From positions 434,001 through 498,000 of the forward strand of contig NZ_JAGKSP010000001.1 of NCBI RefSeq assembly GCF_017942085.1: DNA of 64,000 bases, read 5' to 3'. The DNA comes from Paenibacillus lignilyticus. Lineage in GTDB: Bacteria > Bacillota > Bacilli > Paenibacillales > Paenibacillaceae. The notes under the pieces are model-generated. The model saw only the letters and a list, made by a program, of their open reading frames with translations, was not told where the DNA came from and made no database searches. Below, piece by piece: positions 32,264 to 40,020 of this stretch; the stretch's first letter is position 1, and each line of letters starts with the position of its first letter. The position numbers and the translations under genes are program-made.

Positions 32264-32318
32264 AAGAGCCGTGTTCCGGTCAGTCCGCTTTGGAAGCGGC
32301 TGGCACGGCACGGCTCTT
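32264..32318. terminator. Hairpin between convergent nagB and alpha/beta hydrolase gene
   Basis: AAGAGCCGTG and CACGGCTCTT arms enclose a partly paired interior of about 35 bases. T tracts are modest on both sides. Confidence 0.65.
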
Positions 32319-32328
32319 CGTGTTTCAA

Positions 32329-34617
32329 TCATAATTCATCGCCGATTCCGATATCGTCCATCATCACTTTGCCTTGAGTGCTCGTGAAATAGAAGGTAAC
32401 TTGCGACAGCTCCGCAGGGTCGAATTCCGGATTGGCTTCCTCAAAGCGCTCGAATGGCAAATTGTACGTCTGAAATACGGCTTCAGTCGGCACTTTATAC
32501 TTTCCGTTCTTGATCGTTTTCTCCAGCCACGGAAACCGAGTAAAGATGGTATAAGGCAGCGGCGTTACCGGCTTGAATTCGTCAAGCGGCAGGCGAACCG
32601 TTGCGCCATCCTCGCTCTTCAGCTCGACATCGATGTCAGGAAGCGGGATATCGAGCCCTTCATCATCATCCTTCAAGTCTTGCTCAAGATTGGTCATCGA
32701 GAAAATGAGCTGCTGGTCCTCGTCCGCTTCAGCTACCTGCTCCCCGACTGTGTCCGGCAATTCGAGTGTAAAGCTGCCATCTTCTTCTTTCCACTGAAGC
32801 ACGACGCCGCGGGAGCCTTTCTTATTCCCGTCTCGGTCCTCTGCTCCCTCTTCCGACCACTGCAAATTCTCCGCCTTGGCCTTAACGCCGCCGCTCATCT
32901 TCGCCTTGTCATAGTCTTCGTCCATTCGAGCAAGCGGCAAGAAGCTGCCGTCCTCATATCGGTTAATATACGAAGCTTGCGGGAGCCACTCTAACCCTGT
33001 GCGATAATCGCTGAACAGCGGTTCGTATTCCTTCTTTCCATACAACGCCGCTTCCAGAAATGCGCTTATATACACTTTGGCAATTTCACGCTGATCTTCC
33101 GCCGGAATCATCCCGCTTCTTCGCAGCAGCAGACCGCCGGGCAGGCTATCGTCCATCGTTCCCCAGTCCGTGTTAAAGCGACTGTGGTTCGCTTCCCCTA
33201 TATAGAGCGTCGCTTTGAAACGTTCCGAATCCGGTGAGAACGAGGTGCGAATAAATTGACGCTCCCCGTTAAAGGTATCCACGTCGCCGTCACTTGCGCC
33301 TTGCAGCGACAAATAATATTTGTCCTTCAACTCCGCCTTCATTTTATCGACATTCGTATCTGTCGGCGCGACGCCAACAACTGCCTGAATGTGGATGCCG
33401 TTCATGCTTGCCAACGTTTTGTCATCCTTAAACCATTTGTTGCGGTCCGCCGCCATCGCAACGGCCTGTCCGCCCCTGGAATGACCGATTAACGCTACTT
33501 GCTGCAGGTTCACCTCTTGATAGAACGGATTATCCTTCTGTTCACTGAATACGGCAATTTGCTGCAGATGCTTCAGCAGTATCCATGCCCGGACCTTCAT
33601 ATCATTGTTCGGGATGTTGCCCCAGAAGGAGTAATTGAGGAAATTCTCATCGACCGAAACGGCAATAAACCCTCTGCTCGCCAGCATTTCACCGAGGTAC
33701 TCATAGCCGCCGTCCGAGAATTGCTCCATCAGATGATTTCCGTGAACGATGAGTACAAGCGGATAATTCCCTTTCTCCTCCGGCATCCATACACGGCCGT
33801 TCAAAGGCAGCTCTTGCTGATCGAAACCCCAGAAGAAATGACGCAGCCAATTCCAGCGTTTAATGTATGTCGATGCATCCACGGATTGCGATGTTAGATC
33901 TACACCTGAGCCGAATTCGTCGCGATGCGTATCATTCCCGCTGCCGTAGGTGAAGCTACGAACACGGTACAGTCCCGGCTCTGCCGGATTGTCGGCTTGC
34001 AGCAGCTCAACTCCCGCAGATCCTGCATCCTCGGATGGTATTACAGTTACAGGAAGCGCAGCAGACTGTACATTCATCGGCCACTTATCGAAGGTCAACC
34101 CGGTCAATGTAAGGGTAATTACAAGCGTCACCTTAACCAGAACAGCGATCCTCCGGCTTGCGATCATACCGATGATCAATCCGCCTAACAAGCCAATCAA
34201 GGCGAAGCTTGCACTCATAAGGATGGATAACGGATTACCGATATCCGTTTCATCGCAGATTTTATACATAATCGCTCCGGCAATGCCGAACACGGCTAGC
34301 GTGAGCCGCGGCACAGGCACATAACAAAGCGTCAGTAAATAAGCGCCTATCACACCTGCCGCACCTATTACGATTACACCGAGCAGAACGATAAGCACAC
34401 AGTCGAAGAGGACACCAATCCCCGTCGGCATCCCGAGTGCTGCAATAATGAGTAATGTACTGCACACGATCCACACGCCGACTAAAGCATAGCGCCAAAT
34501 GGCAGTGTCATATTGAAAGGTATGTGCAGCCCGATCCAGCAGCCAACTCGCAAGTCTCTTCAAGAAGCTCTCTCTCGCAGGAGGCGCCGGCATCGGCGTT
34601 ATGAGTTCAAGTTCCAT
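32329..34617 (-). CDS. Large membrane-anchored alpha/beta hydrolase
   Basis: This 762-residue protein has an N-terminal block of five or six membrane helices (about 40-180). A large extracellular part follows with an alpha/beta hydrolase fold: LVLIVHGNHLM (oxyanion region), then the nucleophile elbow IGHSRGGQA, with a GEANHSRF stretch that may hold the catalytic His. The C-terminal about 250 residues are acidic and beta-rich with no family I recognise. It may be a lipase, esterase or wall-lipid hydrolase. AGGAG precedes the ATG. It is upstream of nothing obvious; the divergent or tandem neighbour is a membrane phosphoesterase 65 bases away on the same strand. Confidence 0.7.
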   Translation of the reverse strand: MELELITPMPAPPARESFLKRLASWLLDRAAHTFQYDTAIWRYALVGVWIVCSTLLIIAALGMPTGIGVLFDCVLIVLLGVIVIGAAGVIGAYLLTLCYVPVPRLTLAVFGIAGAIMYKICDETDIGNPLSILMSASFALIGLLGGLIIGMIASRRIAVLVKVTLVITLTLTGLTFDKWPMNVQSAALPVTVIPSEDAGSAGVELLQADNPAEPGLYRVRSFTYGSGNDTHRDEFGSGVDLTSQSVDASTYIKRWNWLRHFFWGFDQQELPLNGRVWMPEEKGNYPLVLIVHGNHLMEQFSDGGYEYLGEMLASRGFIAVSVDENFLNYSFWGNIPNNDMKVRAWILLKHLQQIAVFSEQKDNPFYQEVNLQQVALIGHSRGGQAVAMAADRNKWFKDDKTLASMNGIHIQAVVGVAPTDTNVDKMKAELKDKYYLSLQGASDGDVDTFNGERQFIRTSFSPDSERFKATLYIGEANHSRFNTDWGTMDDSLPGGLLLRRSGMIPAEDQREIAKVYISAFLEAALYGKKEYEPLFSDYRTGLEWLPQASYINRYEDGSFLPLARMDEDYDKAKMSGGVKAKAENLQWSEEGAEDRDGNKKGSRGVVLQWKEEDGSFTLELPDTVGEQVAEADEDQQLIFSMTNLEQDLKDDDEGLDIPLPDIDVELKSEDGATVRLPLDEFKPVTPLPYTIFTRFPWLEKTIKNGKYKVPTEAVFQTYNLPFERFEEANPEFDPAELSQVTFYFTSTQGKVMMDDIGIGDEL

Positions 34618-34682
34618 AGTTGGCTCCTCGGATTCACAGATTATATCTCGATTATACGCCGCATTTGAGACGCAACCAACAG

Positions 34683-35822
34683 CTATTTGTTGTCATTGCC
34701 GGGACTCGCGAAATTTACCTTAATGGATAAAATCTCGCTCCGGCTCCCAATCCGAATTGGCGGCCCCCACGTTCCGAACCCGGAAGAAACAAATGCGTGC
34801 AGCCCGCCTTTAAGCAAATAACCGTAATCCAGCTCAAATATCCGTCTGGTCACCAAATGATTCGGCGCCATCTGCCCCCGATGTGTATGACCGTGCACAG
34901 AAAGATCAACGACTCCCGTTTCGGCAATTTCGCGGATTGAGCTAGGCTGATGATCCATAAGAATGGACGGAAGAGAGTCATCCAGTCCCTCTACCAGCTC
35001 CGGGGCAGATTTTCGGTCATGATCGGATTTATCCTTGCGGCCGATGATATAGAATCGATTGTCGATGAGCTTTGCTTCATCCAGCAGCACCGGAATACCA
35101 ACTTCCCGCATTTCGTTGACATAAACGGGAACGCCGCCGCCGTAATTCTCATGATTGCCGAGTATAGCGAACGTACCGTATTTCGCTCGGATTTCCGCCA
35201 GTTTGCGTCCATATTTATGTTTCACGAAAGGCTCCACGGCATCGTCCAATACATCGCCCGGCAGCAGCATAAGATCCGGCTTGAGCGCATTCACTTGATC
35301 CACAAGACGCTGTAAATGCCTTGCGCGCACGGTCGAACCGAGATGCAGATCCGAAGCTACTGCAATATGAAGCGGCAGCCCATCTCCCGCTGCCTTCGGA
35401 ATCGTAACCTCATAGCGCCGAACAATCGGACTCCAGGCATTGAATGAGCCCACAGCCAGAATGATGCCAATTATCGCCATTACAGCAATGCCTGTGATTA
35501 GGATCGAATCTCCGTTTGAGTACGAACCAACGCGAAGCCCCCAAGCAGCCAAATCGGCAAAGGGAAGCAGCAGCACGCTATATTGCATCACAGCAATCCA
35601 GTAGGAACCGATCCATTTCAGCCCCTCCGCCATAAATCCCGGTAAAGCCCGGCGCAGCAGCCTCGCTAAGAGATAAGAGAAGGCTACAATACCAAACACC
35701 GGCCAAAACAACGCCGCCGGGATATCACCGCCCGCCGCTGAAATAAATAACTGCAAATGCCAACCGATGTAAATCTGCAAGCCTAGAAATATCGATAAAA
35801 TGATGGTCAACCTGACTGCCAT
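34683..35822 (-). CDS. Membrane metallophosphoesterase (YkuE/YpbG-like)
   Basis: This 379-residue protein has four membrane helices (about 4-130) followed by a calcineurin-type phosphoesterase domain. All metal motifs are present: ASDLHLG, LLPGDVLDD, GNHEN and HGHTHRGQ. Relatives act on UDP-diacylglucosamine-type or other lipid-linked pyrophosphates, or on cell-wall substrates; the substrate here is unknown. Two starts compete: ATG at 35822 with GGGGAGG very close, or ATG at 35837 with GGAG; I took the former. It may be cotranscribed with the alpha/beta hydrolase gene downstream. Confidence 0.82.
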   Translation of the reverse strand: MAVRLTIILSIFLGLQIYIGWHLQLFISAAGGDIPAALFWPVFGIVAFSYLLARLLRRALPGFMAEGLKWIGSYWIAVMQYSVLLLPFADLAAWGLRVGSYSNGDSILITGIAVMAIIGIILAVGSFNAWSPIVRRYEVTIPKAAGDGLPLHIAVASDLHLGSTVRARHLQRLVDQVNALKPDLMLLPGDVLDDAVEPFVKHKYGRKLAEIRAKYGTFAILGNHENYGGGVPVYVNEMREVGIPVLLDEAKLIDNRFYIIGRKDKSDHDRKSAPELVEGLDDSLPSILMDHQPSSIREIAETGVVDLSVHGHTHRGQMAPNHLVTRRIFELDYGYLLKGGLHAFVSSGFGTWGPPIRIGSRSEILSIKVNFASPGNDNK

Positions 35823-36020
35823 AGTGCCTCCCCGCATGGAGCTTCTCCACGATTTCTTTTTTCGCTGAACCTCTTAAACTCACTTCTAATAGTATACCGA
35901 TTCCATATGAAAATAGCGATTTTACTACAGCCGCTAAGCTCTGTAAAATCACAAAAAATTGCGATCCACAACACCCAAATCCACGGTACACAGGTTCGTT
36001 GCTCGGTTCGTGAACGCAAA

Positions 36021-36077
36021 TAACCGGCCAAGCTCTGCTGGGGGGCGAGAGCCGGACCGGGTGGTACCGCGGTTATG
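36021..36077. promoter_or_regulatory. T-box consensus in a paired region after the AraC gene
   Basis: The plus strand carries GGGTGGTACCGCGG at 36059-36072, an exact match to the T-box riboswitch core. ATAACCG/CGGTTAT and GCTCT/AGAGC arms surround it. Downstream on the plus strand there is only the antisense of an AraC gene, and no stem I, specifier or regulated gene is visible, so it is at most a relic. Read on the minus strand the same arms could act as the AraC gene's terminator. Confidence 0.4.
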
Positions 36078-36926
36078 TTATTGTTTCCGGAATAGCCTTG
36101 GCGGCAAGCTGAATCGCTTCTTAAAGGCACGTTCAAAATGCGGCAGCGTATTAAAGCCTGATGCGAAACAAATTTCCGTGACAGGCAATTGCGTGGTCTT
36201 AAGCAAAGACTTGGCAAATTGCAGCCTCAGCTCCTGGACGTAGCTTTGGAACGTAGAGCCTGTCCCTTTTCGGAAGCATTCACTGAAATAATTAGCGGAC
36301 AGTCCGCAATAGGATGCCACTTCCTCAAGTGGAATAGCCTCGCGGAAATGATGCTGGATATAAATCAGCGCTTTGCGCACCGATGATTGAACCGGCTGCA
36401 TGGGATCGGGTGTCGAAACCAGTGTGGGCTGAGTTCCTTTGCATTTGCGTGACAAGTCGATGAGCAAGCGCTCCACACTGCCTTGGATCAACAAATCGCT
36501 TCCCGCTTGCCAGTGCAGCGTCTCATCCCAAATGCGCTCGTACTCCCGTTCAATCGCATCAATTTCTTCACCGACATACCAGTACGTATGCTCCGTATTC
36601 GGACCGAACAGCAGCTCGAACAGCGGTTCGCGGATGAATTGCTCTTTGAAGATAAAATCGTAAAGCTGGAGCGTCTCTCCCGGATCGGACTTTAAGCTAT
36701 GGAAGTCGGCCGGAGTCAGCAGAAAAGCCGAGCCTCTCGTAAGTCGAGTAGGCACGCCATTGAGCACATGCGTACCGCTTCCGGATACAACATAGCCCAT
36801 TTCAAAAAACTCATGCCAATGCGTATCGATCAATCCGTCTATGGAATGCTTGAAGAGGCGGAAGGGAGCAGACAAAGTCATATAACTGTCGTTTAATAAT
36901 CGTTCTGGGCCTTTATAGACGCTCAT
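36078..36926 (-). CDS. AraC family transcriptional regulator
   Basis: This 282-residue regulator has a cupin sensor (about 20-130; HWHEFFEMGYVVSGSGTHVLNG, LTRGSAFLLTPADFHS) and a C-terminal AraC DNA-binding domain (about 185-282; IPLEEVASYCGLSANYFSECFRKGTG and VTEICFASGFNTLPHFERAFKKRF). It lies on the same strand downstream of two phytanoyl-CoA dioxygenase-like genes, with 76 bases between, and probably controls them or a nearby function. AAAGGTAG precedes the ATG. Its 3' end runs into the T-box-like sequence. Confidence 0.85.
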   Translation of the reverse strand: MSVYKGPERLLNDSYMTLSAPFRLFKHSIDGLIDTHWHEFFEMGYVVSGSGTHVLNGVPTRLTRGSAFLLTPADFHSLKSDPGETLQLYDFIFKEQFIREPLFELLFGPNTEHTYWYVGEEIDAIEREYERIWDETLHWQAGSDLLIQGSVERLLIDLSRKCKGTQPTLVSTPDPMQPVQSSVRKALIYIQHHFREAIPLEEVASYCGLSANYFSECFRKGTGSTFQSYVQELRLQFAKSLLKTTQLPVTEICFASGFNTLPHFERAFKKRFSLPPRLFRKQ

Positions 36927-37002
36927 CTCACTCTACCTTTCGCCTGTTGGTGTTGGTTTGATTTCGATTCGAAGTACCGAATTATTCAGATCGTTATCCG
37001 CA

Positions 37003-37749
37003 TTATACGTTAACGAAGTCACTTCCCGCGATATCTTTACCGCGAGCAAGCCAAATCTTGAAGTTCGGGTTCTTCTCGGGAATCACGCGTGCTTCTGTCG
37101 AGAAGTAACGCATGGTGTATCCGCAGCGACGGAACGGGCTCGGGTTCGGCGTAGCGCCGTGAATAATCCGCGAATCGTGGATCGAGCATTGTCCCGGCTC
37201 AAGCTCGAAGTATACCGCCTTCGATTCATCAATATTCTTGATTTGCGTGTTGAAGATGCTGTCATCCGTATCCACGTCTTCATAATCGGAGAAGCCGTTG
37301 CTGTGAGTACCCGGAATAACGCGCATGCAGCCGTTTTCTTTCCAGCTGCGGTCAATCGCGAGCCATACGGTTGCGATTTTGTCATAGCGGCTCAGACGGC
37401 CTTTCCAATACGCGGAATCTTCATGCCAAGGCGTCTGTTTACCAATGAGCGGCTCCTTGCAGATAAAGTGACTCGACCACAAACCGATGTTCGGTCCAAT
37501 AATCGGCTCCACCAAATCAAGCACTTCGTCGCTAAGCAGAAACTTCAACAGGCGCTCATCGCGGAAATGCGGCGTGTCGAGCTCGCTGTTCAAGCGACGG
37601 CCGACCAGTTCCCACTGTTCCTCGAAAATAGCGGATAATTCAGCTTGCTTCTCGGCGCTGAACAGTTGGTTCTTGTATAAGGTATACCCATTTGTATTGT
37701 AAAAATCCACTTCTGCTTGCGTCAATCGACCATTTGCGATATTGGACAT
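37003..37749 (-). CDS. Phytanoyl-CoA dioxygenase family Fe(II)/2-oxoglutarate oxygenase (1)
   Basis: This 248-residue oxygenase of the PhyH family has the iron motif HxD (His109, Asp111 in TPWHEDSAYW), the distal His in SRIIHGA and a following Arg (FRRCGYT) that would bind 2-oxoglutarate. Bacterial members hydroxylate small molecules, ectoine being one example, or halogenate in some cases; the substrate here is unknown. AGGAGG precedes the ATG. A second PhyH gene lies about 150 bases upstream on the same strand, and AraC regulators flank the pair. Confidence 0.88.
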   Translation of the reverse strand: MSNIANGRLTQAEVDFYNTNGYTLYKNQLFSAEKQAELSAIFEEQWELVGRRLNSELDTPHFRDERLLKFLLSDEVLDLVEPIIGPNIGLWSSHFICKEPLIGKQTPWHEDSAYWKGRLSRYDKIATVWLAIDRSWKENGCMRVIPGTHSNGFSDYEDVDTDDSIFNTQIKNIDESKAVYFELEPGQCSIHDSRIIHGATPNPSPFRRCGYTMRYFSTEARVIPEKNPNFKIWLARGKDIAGSDFVNV

Positions 37750-37854
37750 GTGAATGCCTCCTAAGCGATATCATCTTTGAATCTATTATCGCTTGATCCG
37801 CACACTTCTGCTTCGCATCTTCACCGATAAACTATGCATATCTTCGGCAATGAC

Positions 37855-37890
37855 TGCGAGCCGCAGCACCGTCCGGTGCTGCGGCTCGCA
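37855..37890 (-). terminator. Hairpin after the second PhyH-type gene
   Basis: A perfect 16-bp stem, TGCGAGCCGCAGCACC with its complement, and a GTCC loop lie 12 bases after the stop. There is no strong T run, so it may be a processing or pause hairpin. Confidence 0.6.
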
Positions 37891-37901
37891 TAATCAGCTC
37901 A

Positions 37902-38711
37902 TTAATGATACGTAAATTCTCCCATTTCCAGGCCGCATGGACCGCCGTCCGGATTTCCTTCCAGCTCGACCTTTGTCCCGTCTGCTTTGTAGAGCGGGTT
38001 ATAATGTACGTTTATCCGGCTCGCGGAAGAGTTCGCATAATGACAAATGAACGCACGGCGGAATTGGTCCTTCGTTTTGTTCCGGTAAGAGCCGTGGATC
38101 AAATTCCCATTAAAGAACAGCACATCGCCCTTCTCCATAATGACCGGCATGACAACGCCGTCTTTAGGCGGTTTCACATAATGGGTCGTGAAGGATTCCG
38201 TCGTATCCGCCTCATCCGGACATGAAATTTCATGTGCATGCGTCTTCGGAACAACGAGCAGGCCGCCATTCTCTTCATAAGCATCATCGACTGCGGTCCA
38301 TGCCGCGATGCAGTTGCCGGGTTCCACCTGTAAATAGAAATTATCTTGGTGCAGCGCTTGGCCTCTGGAGCCCGGCGGCTTATAGTAGAACATACTTTGC
38401 GCCGCATACGCCTCTTCTCCGTATAGATCAGCCAGCACTTCCATAACCGGTTGATGGAGCATATATTTCATCGCCGTTTCGTTATACCGATGCGGATGCA
38501 TGACACGCGGATAACGCTGCAGCGGATCGGTAACACCCGGCTGGAGGTTAGGTTCGAAATAACCCGGAATCGTCTCATGACTCATCGTATCAAAGTTCTC
38601 TACAATTTCAGACAGATCTGAAGGTGCGAATAACCCTTTCACAATGAGATAACCTTCCTTATCGAATTGCTGTTTTTGTTCTGCTGTGAGAACTCGCAAA
38701 GCGTCTGACAT
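37902..38711 (-). CDS. Phytanoyl-CoA dioxygenase family Fe(II)/2-oxoglutarate oxygenase (2)
   Basis: This 269-residue PhyH-family oxygenase has the iron motif HxD (His121, Asp123 in ALHQDNFY), a distal His in NLIHGSYRN, and Arg downstream (FRRAFICHY). It is clearly a different subfamily from its neighbour, with little local similarity outside the metal sites. EPGNCIAAWTAVDDAYEENGGLLVVPKTH is typical of PhyH. GGGGGAAGAGGA precedes the ATG. The divergent AraC gene (38858) is a likely regulator. Confidence 0.9.
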   Translation of the reverse strand: MSDALRVLTAEQKQQFDKEGYLIVKGLFAPSDLSEIVENFDTMSHETIPGYFEPNLQPGVTDPLQRYPRVMHPHRYNETAMKYMLHQPVMEVLADLYGEEAYAAQSMFYYKPPGSRGQALHQDNFYLQVEPGNCIAAWTAVDDAYEENGGLLVVPKTHAHEISCPDEADTTESFTTHYVKPPKDGVVMPVIMEKGDVLFFNGNLIHGSYRNKTKDQFRRAFICHYANSSASRINVHYNPLYKADGTKVELEGNPDGGPCGLEMGEFTYH

Positions 38712-38827
38712 TCCTCTTCCCCCTAGTAAATAAGTAGATGATAACAGTGCATCGCTGTATCTTTATTGTAGTTAATTTCATGCGAATGCAGAAGTAAGAA
38801 TGTTGCTAATTACTCCTACTATCCTGC

Positions 38828-38847
38828 TATAATGAGTGTCAGAGGAG
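38828..38847 (+). promoter_or_regulatory. -10 box and ribosome binding site of the AraC gene
   Basis: TATAAT at 38828-38833 with TTGCTA 19 bases upstream gives a passable promoter; GAGGAG at 38842-38847 precedes the ATG at 38858. Confidence 0.5.
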
Positions 38848-38857
38848 TGATCCTGAC

Positions 38858-39667
38858 ATGAGTGCAAAGGGACCCGAATTGCCTTCCTATATCAAAGAAC
38901 AAGGCGGAAACATGGTCATCGCCGAGCATTTTCAACAGACTGACAACTACACTATGAAACGGTCTGAAGGAATGGGAGATTGGCTCATCACCTACACGAT
39001 TGCCGGCGAAGGCTATTTTCAGATTGATGGAGTGGAACGATTCTGCCAGACAGGCGATGTGACCTTGATGCAGCCCGGTGTGCCCCACCAATACGGCACG
39101 CGCAGAGGCAGCACATGGAATTTCGTATGGGCACACTTCACGCCGCGGTTCATGGAGACAAGCCTGATTCCAAACGAGAAGTTGCTTATTCATGCGATCG
39201 ACAGCAACGTGGCCAGAAATCGTATCCATCAAGCTTTCAACCGGCTGATCTCCGATTCGATCGAGCGCAGCCTGTACTGGAACGAATTATGCGAGAGTAC
39301 GATGCGCGAAATCCTGCTGCTGCTCGCTCAGCGGCTGTCCAAGCAGGTGGATCCCCGCATTGAGGAGATCCGGCACTTGCTCTCTACGCGTATGCAGGAT
39401 CCGATTCGAATCGATGAGCTGGCCCGTGCAGTCGGCCTATCTCCATCGAGACTGTCGCACTTATATAAAGAATCCACCGGGTCATCTATAGTAGATTCGC
39501 TTAATGACATGCGCATCCGCCAAGCCGCCCTCCTGCTCGAGCATACCGACCGGCAGGCCTCCGAAGTCGCGCTCGATGTCGGCTTCCAGAACTACAATCA
39601 CTTCGCAGGTCAATTCCGCAAACGATATGGCATGAATCCACGAGCGTATAAGAATCGCGAGTTGTAA
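38858..39667 (+). CDS. AraC family transcriptional regulator beside the PhyH genes
   Basis: This 269-residue regulator has a cupin sensor domain (about 15-110; YFQIDGVERFCQTGDVTLMQPGVPHQYG in family order) and an AraC DNA-binding domain (about 170-269; IRIDELARAVGLSPSRLSHLYKESTG and ASEVALDVGFQNYNHFAGQFRKRYG). It is divergent from the second PhyH gene across 146 bases and is its likely activator. GAGGAG precedes the ATG. It is followed by a 353-base non-coding region with repeated hairpins. Confidence 0.87.
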   Translation: MSAKGPELPSYIKEQGGNMVIAEHFQQTDNYTMKRSEGMGDWLITYTIAGEGYFQIDGVERFCQTGDVTLMQPGVPHQYGTRRGSTWNFVWAHFTPRFMETSLIPNEKLLIHAIDSNVARNRIHQAFNRLISDSIERSLYWNELCESTMREILLLLAQRLSKQVDPRIEEIRHLLSTRMQDPIRIDELARAVGLSPSRLSHLYKESTGSSIVDSLNDMRIRQAALLLEHTDRQASEVALDVGFQNYNHFAGQFRKRYGMNPRAYKNREL

Positions 39668-39759
39668 GCTATGGGTGCTTGGCAGCGAAGAATGCCGAAC
39701 GTGGAAGCGAGGAACGCAGATGTGCGGAAAGCTGGAGTAGCGGAAATCATCTAATGATA

Positions 39760-39949
39760 GAAATATTGCATAACATGCAGCATTTAACCGCAATATCCAC
39801 TCCCCTCTCCCGGTTGTTGTTCAAAAAGCAACATTTCACGCCTAAGGTTACCTATAATGGTCTTGTTCAGCGAAAATGTTGTTTTTCACGCAACATTGGG
39901 TCCCGATAAGCAAGTTACAGTCTGAAATGTTGCATTATTAGCAACATTT
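39760..39949. repeat. Cluster of AAATGTTGC/GCAACATTT hairpins in a non-coding region
   Basis: The 353-base gap 39668-40020 holds no credible gene. It contains several short inverted repeats of one motif. The best is AAATGTTGC (39925-39933) with GCAACATTT (39941-39949). Others are AAATGTTG (39874-39881) with GCAACATT (39890-39897), a GCAACATTT at 39828-39836 facing a degenerate GTTGTTG, and a degraded pair AAATATTGC/GCAGCATTT near 39762-39785. The pattern suggests a dispersed intergenic repeat family. Confidence 0.7.
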
Positions 39950-40020
39950 ATTACGGGCCTGACTACTCGCTGGCCGACAAGCTACCACCTTAAATGAACT
40001 TCCGATCGACCGTTCATTGT

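Noticed and set aside
39679..39909. 76-codon plus-strand frame in the 39.7-39.9 kb gap
   Set aside because: It is made of the repeated hairpin motifs, has no binding site, and encodes no domain; treated as repeat DNA.
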